From Alopecurus myosuroides (Eukaryota > Streptophyta > Magnoliopsida > Poales > Poaceae): DNA of 64,000 nt. The notes under the pieces were generated by a model. The model made no database searches. It worked only from the letters and a program-made list of their open reading frames with translations, and was not told where the DNA came from. The translations under genes and the position numbers were made by a program. Shown one piece after another: positions 21,533 to 32,334 of the stretch; the stretch's first letter is position 1, and every line of letters begins with the position of its first letter. Location: positions 139,294,682-139,358,681 of the forward strand of contig CM054062.1 in the NCBI GenBank assembly GCA_028641055.1, read 5' to 3'.

Positions 21533-24242
21533 CTACTGAGAAAGGAAAAGGTCCGGATACTTCTTGCGAAGATCCTCTTCGGTCTCCCACGTTGCCTCTT
21601 TATCAGAATGATGCGACCACTGCACTTTCAAGAACTTGGTGCTCTTGTTGCGAGTCTTACGAACGGTCTCATCGAGAATTCGAACAGGGTGCTCCTCATA
21701 AGATAGATCTTCTTGCAGTTCAATGGAATCATGATCAACTGCACGATCTGGATCTTTGAAACACCTCTTGAGCTGTGACACGTGAAACACATCGTGCACC
21801 TTGGATAGCTTTTCTGGAAGTTCAAGACGATAGGCATTTTCCGCACGCCTTGAGAGAATGTTGAACGGACCAATGTATCTTGGTGCAAGCTTTCCTTTCA
21901 CACCAAAACGATGAGTGCCTCTAAGGGGAGTTACACGGAGATATGCCTTGTCACCAGGTGCATAGATCATATCCCAGTGCTTGCTGTCATAGTAGCTTTT
22001 CTGACGAGACTGAGCAATCTTGATATTGTCACGAATGATGCGAACTTTATCTTCGGCTTCCTTAACAATGTCAGGGTCTAAGAGTGAACGTTCACCAGCT
22101 CCAGACCAATTGATTGGACTCCTGCATCTGCGGCCATAGAGAGCTTCAAATGGTGCCATGCCTAGGCTTGCTTGGAAGCTGTTGTTGTAGGAGAATTCAG
22201 CATATGGAAGACAATCCTCCCATTTCATGCCAAAGGAGAGACCACATGTTCTGAGCATATCCTCGAGAATCTGATTGACTCTTTCGACTTGCCCTTGAGA
22301 CTGAGGGTGATAAGCTGTGCTGAACAGAAGCTTGGTGCCCAATGCTTCTTGAAAACTTTTCCAGAAATGAGAAGTGAATATGCTTCCACGGTCTGAGCTT
22401 ATTTCCAATGGAACACCATGAAGAGGAACAATCTTTGTTGTGTAGATCTCTGCTAACTGGCTAGCTGAGATTGTCTCTTTGACAGCAAACAAGTGAGCTA
22501 CTTTAGTGAGACGATCAATGACAACGAAGATTGCATCGTTGCCCTTCTTGGACTTTGGAAAACCAGTGACGAAGTCCATTTCAATCATGTCCCACTTCCA
22601 CTCGGGGATTTTCAGAGGCTGGAGAAGACCGGCTGTTTTCTGATGGACTGCCTTAACACGTTGACAAACGTCGCATTCAGAAACGTATTGAGCAATTTCA
22701 CGTTTCATGCCAGACCACCAATACAGTGTCTTCAGATCCTGGTACATCTTTGTACTTCCAGGGTGTATGGAAAGAGGAGTTTCATGAGCCTCCTTGAGAA
22801 TAACATCTTTGAGACTTTGAATTTGAGGAACTGCAATGCGTCCTTCGAAGAACACAGTTCCCTTGTCATCAATTGAGAAGCACTCATACTTCACATTGCC
22901 TGCTTTGATGTTATTTGCGATCTTCTTGATCTCAGCATCACGAAGTTGTTCAGAACGAATCTTTTCCTCGAGAGTTGGACTGGCTGTCAAGTTCGCAAGA
23001 TAGCCTTGAGGAACAAGACCAAGGTTCAGCTTCTGGAATTCTTCATGAAGTGGAGGTTGGCTTTCCATGATCATGAGATTATTGCAATACGACTTGCAAC
23101 GGAGAGCATCAGCCATAACATTAGCCTTGCCTGGAGTGTAAGAAATGGTAAGATCGAAGTCTTTAATCTTTTCAATCCATCTCCTTTGCCTGAGGTTTAG
23201 ATCTGGTTGAGTGAAAATGTATTTCAGACTCTTATGATCGGAAAATATTTTAGTGCGGTTACCCAACAAGTATTGCCTCCATTTCTTGAGGGCAAACACA
23301 ACTGCTGCAAGTTCAAGGTCATGTGTGGGATAATTGAGCTCATGTGCGTTCAACTGACGTGAAGCATAAGCCACAACTTGACGTTCTTGCATAAGAACTG
23401 CTCCTAGACCTTGGAGAGAAGCATCGCAAAATATCTAGAAAGGTTTGGTAGTATCTGGGCCAACCAGAACTGGTGTAGAAGTGAGTTTAGTCTTGAGGAG
23501 ATTGAAACTTTCATCACATTGTGGAGACCAAACGAACTTTTTGTCCTTCTTTGTGAGATCAGTGAGAGGTTTGGCAATCTTTGAGAAGTTTTGGACGAAA
23601 CGACGGCAATAGCTAGCCAAGCCCAGAAAACTTCTGACTTGCTTCACCGTCTTAGGAGGTTTCCAATCAACAATTGCCTTAACCTTTTCTGGATCAACGG
23701 CTATGCCCTTGGCAGAGATGACATGACCAAGGTAAGCAACTTCGGGAATCCAGAATTCACATTTGGAGAACTTGGCATATAGACGATGCTCGCGAAGTTT
23801 CATGAGAGTGAGACGAAGTTGTTCTCCATGATCTTCCTCGGATTTTGAGTAGACAAGAATATCATCAAGATATACCACAACGAACTTGTCGAGGTATTCA
23901 TGGAAGACAGAATTCATAAGTCGAGAGAATGTCGCCGGTGCATTGGTGAGACCAAAGGACATGACGGTGTATTCATATAACCCGTAGCGAGTGGTGAAGG
24001 CTGTCTTTGGAATATCTTCCTTTCTGATCTTTATTTGATGGTAACCCATCCTCAAGTCCAACTTGGAGAATATTGAGGCTCCAGCAAGTTGATCAAAAAT
24101 ATCATCGATACGAGGAATTGGATACTTGTTTTTGATGGTTTTCTCGTTGAGAGGACGATAGTCAACCACGAGTCTCTTTGTTTGATCCTTCTTTGCAACG
24201 AACAGAGTTGGGCAACCCCAAGCCGAGGAACTAGGTTGAATG
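21533..24242 (-). pseudogene. 3' half of chromovirus pol (reverse transcriptase to chromodomain), truncated
   Basis: Homologous to residues of about 564-1463 of element 1's gag-pol. It starts abruptly in reverse transcriptase just before [18 protein letters not shown] and keeps YLDD, RNase H, the integrase zinc set and DDE residues, and the chromodomain. A nonsense TAG at 23435-23437 replaces a Gln codon shortly after TTKPF at the RNase H start. Gag, protease and the first part of reverse transcriptase are missing and replaced by inverted LTR sequence. The open frame nominally extends 20 bases beyond the break. Confidence 0.9.
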
Positions 24243-24278
24243 TTTAAATCCAATTTCAACAAAAAACTCTAAAATTAA
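24243..24278. other. Filler at the junction of pol and inverted LTR
   Basis: About 36 bp of AT-rich sequence that matches neither the pol continuation (compare element 2 around 44690) nor the adjoining LTR-b. Filler of this kind is typical of end-joining repair. Boundaries are good to a few bases only. Confidence 0.5.
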
Positions 24279-26443
24279 ACCACCCCACTTAGCCACCGCA
24301 ATCGCTCCGCCGCTTCCTCCTCTCCCTCGACAACACCTTCTCAGCCTCGGTAATCCTCTGGTTTGACGCCGCGGTCCTCGACGTCTCCGGCCACCGTGGA
24401 GCCATTCGCTGAACCCGTGGTCACCGTCATCGTTGCAGGGCCCTTCGTCGTGATCTGATCGCGGGAATCGAGCCGCCGTGTCTTCCTCGTCCACCCCGAC
24501 ACCTGCACGACGCCTACGAGCAGCTGCTTCCACGCCGCCGTCCTCGTCCCTGTCCGCGGCGTCCACCTCGCCGTTGTTCATCTTCTGAAACCCCACGGTG
24601 ATCACCGCCATCTCCTCCCTCTCCCCCTCGGTATCTGCTCGCAAGCACGCTGCACATGCATCACCAAACCACCCAGCAGCAACACGGGCACGGTAGCAAC
24701 GGCGATCGCCGCCGGTGACCTCTTCTCTGACGAAGTGCAGAAGGATTCGTTCGTCAGTTAAAGTTTCAGCGAGTTTGTAACCTTATCCTCCCCGCGCCCT
24801 GTTAACTGACAACAAAACGAAAGCACCGCACTGGTTCAGGCACAGCGCGCGCAGGGTGAGGTCCAGGGTTCGAGCCCTGGCCTCGCTCGGGATAAAATCC
24901 CACTCTTTTTTTGCCGCAGCGCTGACAGGGAGGGCCCCCTGTCAGCCACACCGTGTCCACGCCAGCGTACAGTGGCCCAGTGGCCCACGGGCAGTGGCTG
25001 TGGTTAGGTGAACACGCGGTAACAAAAATATTCCTGCACGTTTCTGTTTTAATCCAAGTCCATTAAAATTGCAGTTTGGTCCCTGGAAGTAATTTGATAA
25101 TAACTTTTATTTTATAACTCCAATTAATAAAAATAAAATATGTGCACTGGTCTAAATTTAAATCTCTACCTATTGGTAACATTTGTTTACTGTTTTGAAA
25201 TTTCCAAATGCAATTCAAATTTGAATTCAAATAATTCAATTGCAATTTGCTAAAATTCATAACTAATTCATTCTTAATTCAAATAATGCAAATAAAATAT
25301 GTTTTCCATGCTATTTCAAATAAACTTTTCAAATATAAATTTTGTTTCAGGGTTTGAATAATTTAAATTGCCTAAATAATTTAATCCTTTTTTAATTCAT
25401 TTAGATTTTGCTAAAATCATAACTTGCTCAAAATAAATTATTTTTGAACATGCAAAATATGTTTTCAAACTAGAAAATTATGAACTTTTCAAATGTGAGT
25501 TTGAATTTATGTTTTGAACAAATAAAATTCAAATAAAATTCATGCTTGTTTTAAATTCATTTCAAACTTGTTTAATATTGTTTAAGTCATAATAAATTCA
25601 TCTTAACTCCTTTTCAAAATTTGAAACATGTAATCCAACTAAAATTTGGTACTCTTTTCAAATATGAATTTTGTTATTTGTTTTGAACACTTTAAATTGA
25701 TGAAAACAACAAATGCTTGTGTGACATGTTTAAGTAACCAAAAATTTCCAAACTTAATAAAGAATTTCCAAACTTGTTAAAATCCTTTTCCACTTGCATC
25801 TATTGTTGTTATTTTGTTGTTATCATCATGCATGCATCATGCTAAACAAACTTTCACATGATAATTAATTGTAGTCCAATTGTTTCCACCCTAATGCATG
25901 GACCTTTTCCATATGCAATACAATTGCATATGGGTCCATTTAAATTGTGTTACCATGTCCACTAGGTTATTTTGATGCGTCTATTAACCTGACATGCATC
26001 ATCCCATGATTGTGCACTATGCCATGATATTGATTGTTTTTATTTCTGTCTTGTTTGTTTGCTTCTTCTCGAATAGACGACGACGTTGAGACAGACGATC
26101 TTTACAGCACCCCTTCTGAGGATCTAGCTCAGTACCCGGCTGCTGAGTTTGCAGGCAAGTTATCACTCACATGAACCACTGTGTTCCTTTCAACCTTGGT
26201 TACCGATACTTTCCGTTGTCTACTTCTGCTAAGCCATATTAGTAGTTGTTTCTGTTACGAACCTATCACATGAATCCCTTAACCCTGATATTGCCTCACC
26301 TCCACTCCTGCAACCCCTTTGTTTGAGCCAGTGTCTTACTAGCATGCTTAGGTTGTTTTGCTCGAGTCTGTTACCCGTTACTTTCAGTTACTATTTTCAT
26401 TATGTTCTGGGGGCTTGATGTTTAATCAATCAATCATGCTAAC
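24279..26443 (+). repeat. LTR-b in plus orientation, left part
   Basis: Reverse complement of the corresponding part of LTR-b1/b2/b3; the 5' U3 and promoter (about 1 kb) are missing. It contains the tRNA-like module (A-box-like at 24832-24840, perfect B-box GGTTCGAGCCC at about 24867-24877, T7 at 24906-24912) and exon-like block X (26077-26154). It is interrupted by element C at 26443 and resumes at 36470. The CTAAC at 26439-26443 is the left target duplication. Confidence 0.85.
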
Positions 26444-26922
26444 TGTCGTGGGATTATCACGGCAGACGTTACCGGGGGTAACTGATCTTGGGGCAAGACG
26501 ACACAGGCGTTTGGGAGAGGGTTTAGCTCAGAGGAAAACATGATGGAACTCGATCTGGTAGCCGGCAATCAAGTCGCCGAGTCTCCGATCTCAATATATT
26601 AACTCAACTCTCGTGTTACACTGGATGCTCGATATCACGCGATATTGCTAGAACTCTTGGATCTCTGTCTAAAACTAAACCTGGAGGTCGGTTTATAAAG
26701 CACCCGTACCCCCTGGCTTATTCCCCAAGGCGCACCCTGGATCCTACCCGGACACGGCGCACAAACCCTAGCTTTCCTTTACAATAACCCACAACCCGGG
26801 TTGCTGGGCCTACAAACTTGGGCCTCCACAAGCTTCCTTATCCTTAGCCGGATCCTGCGCACCGTCCTTTGGGCCGGGTTACTCCTTGGAGTTTGGCCTA
26901 CCGGGTTATCATCCCCCCGTCA
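26444..26922 (-). repeat. 3' LTR of element C (479 bp)
   Basis: Minus-strand ends TGACGGGGGG and CCACGACA. TTTATAAA at 26692-26699 is the TATA box. It lacks the internal 68-bp duplication seen in the other LTR. Confidence 0.88.
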
Positions 26923-27289
26923 GTAGTCCCCAGAATAGCCTGGGCTTCATAGATCCTCCTTGAAGCGCTTGATATTCCCTGCAAAGATATCAAACATACA
27001 GGCATATGGAGGCCGGGTTAAGATGCTCTGATATTCAGCTAGGCCTTACTCCACGGCGGCCATGTAGTAACCCGGGTTTTGTCCCCCAAACACCTTTAAT
27101 TTTCCAGGTCTAAACCCTAATTCCATACTCGATAATCGATCCTGATATCACGGGATGGATTCCCTTCTCTCTTTTTTCCAGATGCCTTGCTCAATATTTG
27201 GCGCATATCTCGCAGAAACTTAAATAAATAGCCGTTTACCTCCGCAACTCCCGGCCCCCACTCACCGAACCGGGCTTACCCACTTATAC

Positions 27290-27297
27290 TATAAATA
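27290..27297 (+). promoter_or_regulatory. TATA box of the antisense gene
   Basis: TATAAATA about 30 bp before the presumed start of a 5' UTR exon that runs to 27564. It lies inside element C but outside its LTR, on the strand opposite to gag, so the antisense gene appears to have its own promoter. Confidence 0.7.
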
Positions 27298-27319
27298 AGC
27301 TCCTTGGGGGTAACCCGAA

Positions 27320-27564
27320 CCCTAACGGCTCATTCCCCCCCATTCCGCTTCCTTTCTCCTATAAGCTCACTCTCACTGAGCACCACCACAGAAATCCCGC
27401 GCGCATCACCGGAGCCCATCGGCCGGAGGCTGCGCTCCGCCACGACTCGCCCCGCGCCGCCGCCAAGATCCGCCGGCGAATCCTCATCCGGCCCGTCAAG
27501 GACCGCGAAGGGACACCAGGCTTGCGCCATCTGCCTCCGCAAAGCCTCGCTTAGATCTCCTCCG
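27320..27564 (+). other. 5' UTR exon of the antisense gene
   Basis: GC- and CT-rich leader ending TCTCCTCCG before GTAAGC, a strong donor. A 523-bp intron (27565-28087) ends TTTTGCAG. The first ATG after that acceptor starts the long coding exon. The left end is estimated from the TATA position. Confidence 0.6.
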
Positions 27565-28096
27565 GTAAGCCATTTGCGTCCATTAATTCGCCCTTGCACT
27601 TTTTGATTTCACCTTATATTAGATCCAAATCGACCCGCCAACGATTCCTCGGCCATGCCGAATTAAGTTGCTAACATTCTTGCCAGCTCGCATAATAGAT
27701 AAGTTATGGATTCCAATCCATTCTCCTACTACCTGCAAGTACTAATTTCACCACAAATCCGAAGATAAGATTCCCAATCTGGGCCCGATCCACTCAAAAT
27801 TTCCGCCTTGGCCTCAATCACCCGGTCGTACTTCCCCTTTTCAGTTCCTTTTATCCGCGTTAAGTGCCTATGCGGCCATCCATCGTCCCCAAAGAACCCC
27901 TTCAACACTTAGATCTCCACAATTTTCGTCATAATACTTGATACCCGGACAATTTCGAACTTTACTCGATGAGCTAACACCCGGGTTGCAAGCAATTTTT
28001 CATGTCTCAATATTACCCCACTGATATTCGGCCGGCTCACAACTTCCGGATCTTAGTCCTCTTATCCTTTTACTTTGTATTTTGCAGGTCAACCAC

Positions 28097-31000
28097 ATGG
28101 CTCCCAAAAAGCAGGGGAAAACTCCAACCAAAGTTAAAGCCGCCAACTCCATATCCGCCAACTGGGCGCGGTCTACAGTCACCAAATCCAAGTTGGAGGA
28201 GCTAGTGGAGCTGGGAGTCCTTCCTCCCCAAGAGGATATCCAATGGAGAGTGCCGGGTAAGGAGACCCGGCCCACCCCGACAAAAGGCGAGGTAATTTGC
28301 TTTGTGGAACATGTGACCCGGGGCTTCCGCCCACCGGGTCACCCCTTTTTCCGTGATGTTTTGAATCATTACGGTCTTCGCGTCTTTGATATCGGGCCTA
28401 ATTCTGTTCTCAACATCTCCCACTTCATAGTCCTTTCCGAATCATACTTGTGCACTTCGCCAAGTCTAGCTCTTTTCATCGAGCTTTTTCAATGCAAACC
28501 GTGCCGCGAGAGCGGTGACGGGGCGCTTCTCGCTTGCGGCGGGGTTTCCATCCAGCGCCGCAAGAATTCTCTGATGCCACCCCTCACCCTTAATTCCCAT
28601 GTCAAGCACTGGCAGCTCTCCTACTTCTACTGCCAAGACACCTCCCCACCCGGCCAAAAGAAGCTGCCGGGTTACTCAGAGGGTCTTCTTGACATCTCTG
28701 ACAAATTTAGTGCCTTTGCCCCTGACTCGGACAGGGAGGCAATTCAACCTCTTTTATCCAAAATCACCACTCTCACAGCCCAAGGCCTCATCGGGCTCAA
28801 CCTGGTGAAGACTTGGGTAGATTTCCGGATTCAACCCAACTCCATCCGCACAAAGTTAATGTGCGAGTATTCAGGGCAACCTACAGACCCGCTCCGGTAC
28901 TCCGACAACATCTTCGCAGCTGGCGATACTCATAAAACCATCAAGGGCTTTCTGACCGAAAAGCTTGAGGTAATCCGGAACATATCCGGGTTAGAGCCCT
29001 TCACGCTTGAGAACCCAGCCCCCAAGGTGAAAACCCGACTTTGATGCCTTTACCTTTGCTCTTTCCACTCAATGCAGTTAATAACCCTTATGTTAACACC
29101 TTTCAGGCTGATGATGATTTTTGGAAAACCAATGCCTCCCCTAGCTCCGAAAGTCCAGAGGAGCAAGAAACTGTTAACTCGGACGAAGGTACTCTCCGGA
29201 TTTTATTTGGTCCCCTCGAACTCACCATAACCCCTTCATTTCCAACCATAACTTTGATGATATCCAGAACAAGAAGATGACGAGGAAGAAAACTCCGATG
29301 GCAAAGTAGAATCTGCCAGCGACGAGGAAGAACCGGAGCCGACAGTCAAGGTCGGATCCAAAAGAAAGACTCAAGAGGCCACCTCCAAGGTTTCATATCT
29401 CCCCTTCGCATTCAACTCGCATTACTTTAATGATATACTTGAGCTACCTTGACGTTATCCCACTGGCCGTTCTTGAAGGAGTCGCCCGTGCCCAAGCGTA
29501 GGTCAACTCGAAATCACCCGGGTGATGATGCCCTCAACCCGGGTATTTCATCGACCCCCCCCCCCCCCGCGGCGGGCTGGTAATTACCCTATCTTTTCTG
29601 GGTCAAAACATTCTCTTTAAACCATTCCCATATGACATCTAACTTGATAATTTCCAGCTTCTCACGAGTCCAGCGATGGATTTCCTTGTGACTTTGCGGT
29701 GAATACCGGGTAAGATCCCCTTCCTGATGTTCCACCATATTTCATCACCCTTTCTTGACTGTGTATTTAGCTACTCACTGACAACATCTTATAGGGCCAC
29801 GGTCGTTGTCAGCGATCAAGAGGAAACGGGGACCGAGGGCCCGGGTAAGGGGAGCCCGGCTGATAAGACTACAGCTGCGTCCAGCGGTGAAAAACAAGCG
29901 TCGCCGCCAAACCCGGACACGCAAGGAGCCGAGTATCCAATTGCTTCCCATGCAAGAAAGAAGAACAAAACCACCGTCTTGGGTGCAGAAGGAGCGTCGG
30001 ATTCCGACACACAAATGACCCGGGTTCCGCCTCCTACTAAGAAGAAAGCTCCTTCCCGGAATTTCCAAGGCCCCGGGTCTTCTGATACGAGTAAAGACAC
30101 TTTCGATCAGTTGATGAACACTCTCCTCACTATGAAGACTTCGGAGAGCCAGATCTTGGAGCGCATGGCTGCAGAGCACCAGGTAAGGACACTTTGTATC
30201 TCATATTGCATACCTAGTCCCCAAGTTCCAAGTATGACTTGCAAAAGTGATGCTTGGTACTTTACGCCACATTCAGCTTTCCATACAATCCAACTAATAC
30301 TTGCATTCCTTGCTACTTACAGGCACAGATAACCCGGTCTGATGAAACTTTACTGAGGACCGAACAACTTCTTCTTGCCGAGATGAAACGAAGGGAAATC
30401 CTTGAGGATGACATGAAAACCTTGAAGAAAGATGTTTCCAAATACAAGAAGAAGTGCAATGCTTCTCAAACCGAACTGAAGAAACTATCGGACCAGGTCT
30501 CCGATACTTATCAAATCTTGCTCAGTAAGTTTTCTGCTGTCGATTGGCTTCATGTCTTTGCTTTATTATAACAGACTCGGGATTACTGATACGATGTTTC
30601 TTTTGTTACGACTGCAGGTGCCAACCTTGCGGCCCCAGAGGAAAATGCCATTGTCAAGGCTAAAACCCTCAAGACTGTGCTCCGGACTTTCTTTGCCGGA
30701 ACAAAATTTATATTGGATGCTGTGAAGTGGCCTACGGAAGTATATCCGGGCGAAGAGAATCTCGTTCAAGCCTGCTCCACTGTACCTGGCTGGATTGAAA
30801 TCTGGAAACGCTCATCATGCCGGATTGGAATGACCCGGGCTTTTACTCTGGCCAAGGCTTTCTTTCCAAAGCTTGACCCGGCAAAGGTAACATCCGGGTT
30901 TCCCGAATTCAAGGCTGACGGTTCCAAATTTACACCCAAGGATTTTAAAGCCATACAAGCCGCAGTGCGCCCCTCAGCTACCGCTTTGGCCGATAGCTTG

Positions 31001-31273
31001 GATCTAAATACGATTATGAGTGCATACGAAGCTGATGGCAAAGTTATTACGGAGGAAGCGCCCCCGCCTTTTGATATCTTGGAGAAGTGGGTTTCTAGCT
31101 CGGCCAAGAAGAGGGAGGCGACTGCGAAGAGAGAGGCCGAGTTAGGATCGGGCCCGTCTGCTTCTACACCAGCCGTCCCTCCACCAGTCCGCCCTGATGC
31201 AATGAGTCCGGGTAAGGGTGCCGGGAAGGCTAAGCAGCAAACCCAGGACTCAGACCCGGAAGGCCGTGCTTAG
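28097..31273 (+). CDS. Antisense gene of element C: gypsy-type aORF protein (PF04195-like), 8 coding exons, about 831 residues
   Basis: Coding exons read as 28097-29026 (exon begins 28088), 29107-29188, 29268-29389, 29479-29542, 29658-29709, 29795-30182, 30323-30524 and 30618-31273. Every intron is GT-AG, all phases agree and the summed length is 832 codons including TAG. The first exon has the pattern GHPFFRDVLNHYGLRVFDIG followed by PNSVLNISHFIVL, recalling the 'putative gypsy type transposon' domain (PF04195) found as an extra, often antisense, ORF in Tat-lineage elements. The middle is acidic (EQEDDEEENSDG) with basic clusters (KRRSTR, PTKKKAP) that may be nuclear signals. Exon 30323-30524 is a predicted coiled coil (MKRREILEDDMKTLKKDV). 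The last exon holds a folded-looking domain (KTVLRTFFAGTKFILD) and a disordered tail. Function is unknown. No stop or frameshift was seen, unlike gag. Exon borders are my reading and need transcript support. Confidence 0.75.
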
Positions 31274-32334
31274 GAGGCCGAATAGGGCCGTACTATCATA
31301 ATACCTTGTAATGCTTTGTGTTCACACTGTTATGCTTTTGATGGTGCGCCTGTGCACCCCTGAAACTGACGCCGTACCTTGTAACGTACTTTTAGTCCGT
31401 GATATACTTTGCGGCTTTCCTGGCCTTTTGATAACCGTATTGCTTGCCTATTCTTTGAACTTTTTCTCGATACCCGATTCTCTATTTTGGCTCCCTTCGT
31501 AAGACTCGGTTTTCCGAGTACCAGGGGCTTTGATACGCGGACTTTTTCTTTAAGTCCCCAAGACTCGGATGGTGAGGTTTTTCGAACTGCGATAGCCAAG
31601 TAGTTTGTTTCTGTTTCGAAGTCCCCAGTCCCCAGGACCCAAAGTCCGAGTCATGGGGGTGTGGCCTTTCTCAGAGAACAAATTATTTTTTACTGAGTCG
31701 CAAGCCTAAAGCCATTCCGTGTGAAAACTGAAGTTATGCTTGATAGTTGTTGAGTTTCCGGCTTTTAGCCTTGTACTCTGCATAAACTTGTGGTTTAGAT
31801 GACCCTTTTGACTATCTTGTACTGTAAGCCGGCTTTCGCTTGGATACCATGTTGGTACATCCATACGAGAACAGTGTCAGGCAAGTCCCATTGGGCTTCA
31901 TGGCTGATTGTAATCGTAAGCGAACGAATCATGCCACTTTAGTGCGAGTCACATCGAGCTTAAGTAAGAAAAGTCAAGAAAATTTGGCTCCTTTGTCCAG
32001 TTATAAGATTGCAGCCGTACTCGTTTGCGAATAATCGGCCCTTATAACTTATAGGCATCAAGGCCGGGTCTTTTGGGTTGCTAGCTGGGCTACTTGAGCC
32101 GCCAGCCCCCGAGACCTGTATATACTCAACATTCTTAATGATACGGAAATACTGATGCCACGTGGATACTATTTACTTGTAATCAGGCTGTAACGAAATA
32201 GGACTTGATAACCATCTCTTTATTGCTGCGAGAAAGTTTGGATCAGCAGGCCGCCTCATTAAAAACCTTCCAGTCCCCTTAGGTACCCTGGGTAGGAAAA
32301 GAGCGCGTCTGAAACCTGCTGCCCGTTACATTGT
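31274..32334. other. Non-coding interval between antisense gene and gag remnant
   Basis: The first few hundred bases are presumably 3' UTR of the antisense gene. The remainder (for example GCCGCCTCATTAAAAACC near 32250) shows no domain on either strand. In a complete element the rest of pol would be encoded here on the minus strand; none of it is recognisable, so the deletion has removed it cleanly. Confidence 0.6.

Noticed and set aside
24866..24880. A true tRNA gene in the LTRs
   Set aside because: Only A-box-like and B-box-like elements are visible; acceptor and anticodon stems could not be paired, so it is reported as tRNA-like only.
29562..29580. Poly-C run near 29565 as a frameshift or regulatory site of the antisense gene
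   Set aside because: It falls inside the intron 29543-29657 of my exon model and may be simple slippage or a sequencing artefact.
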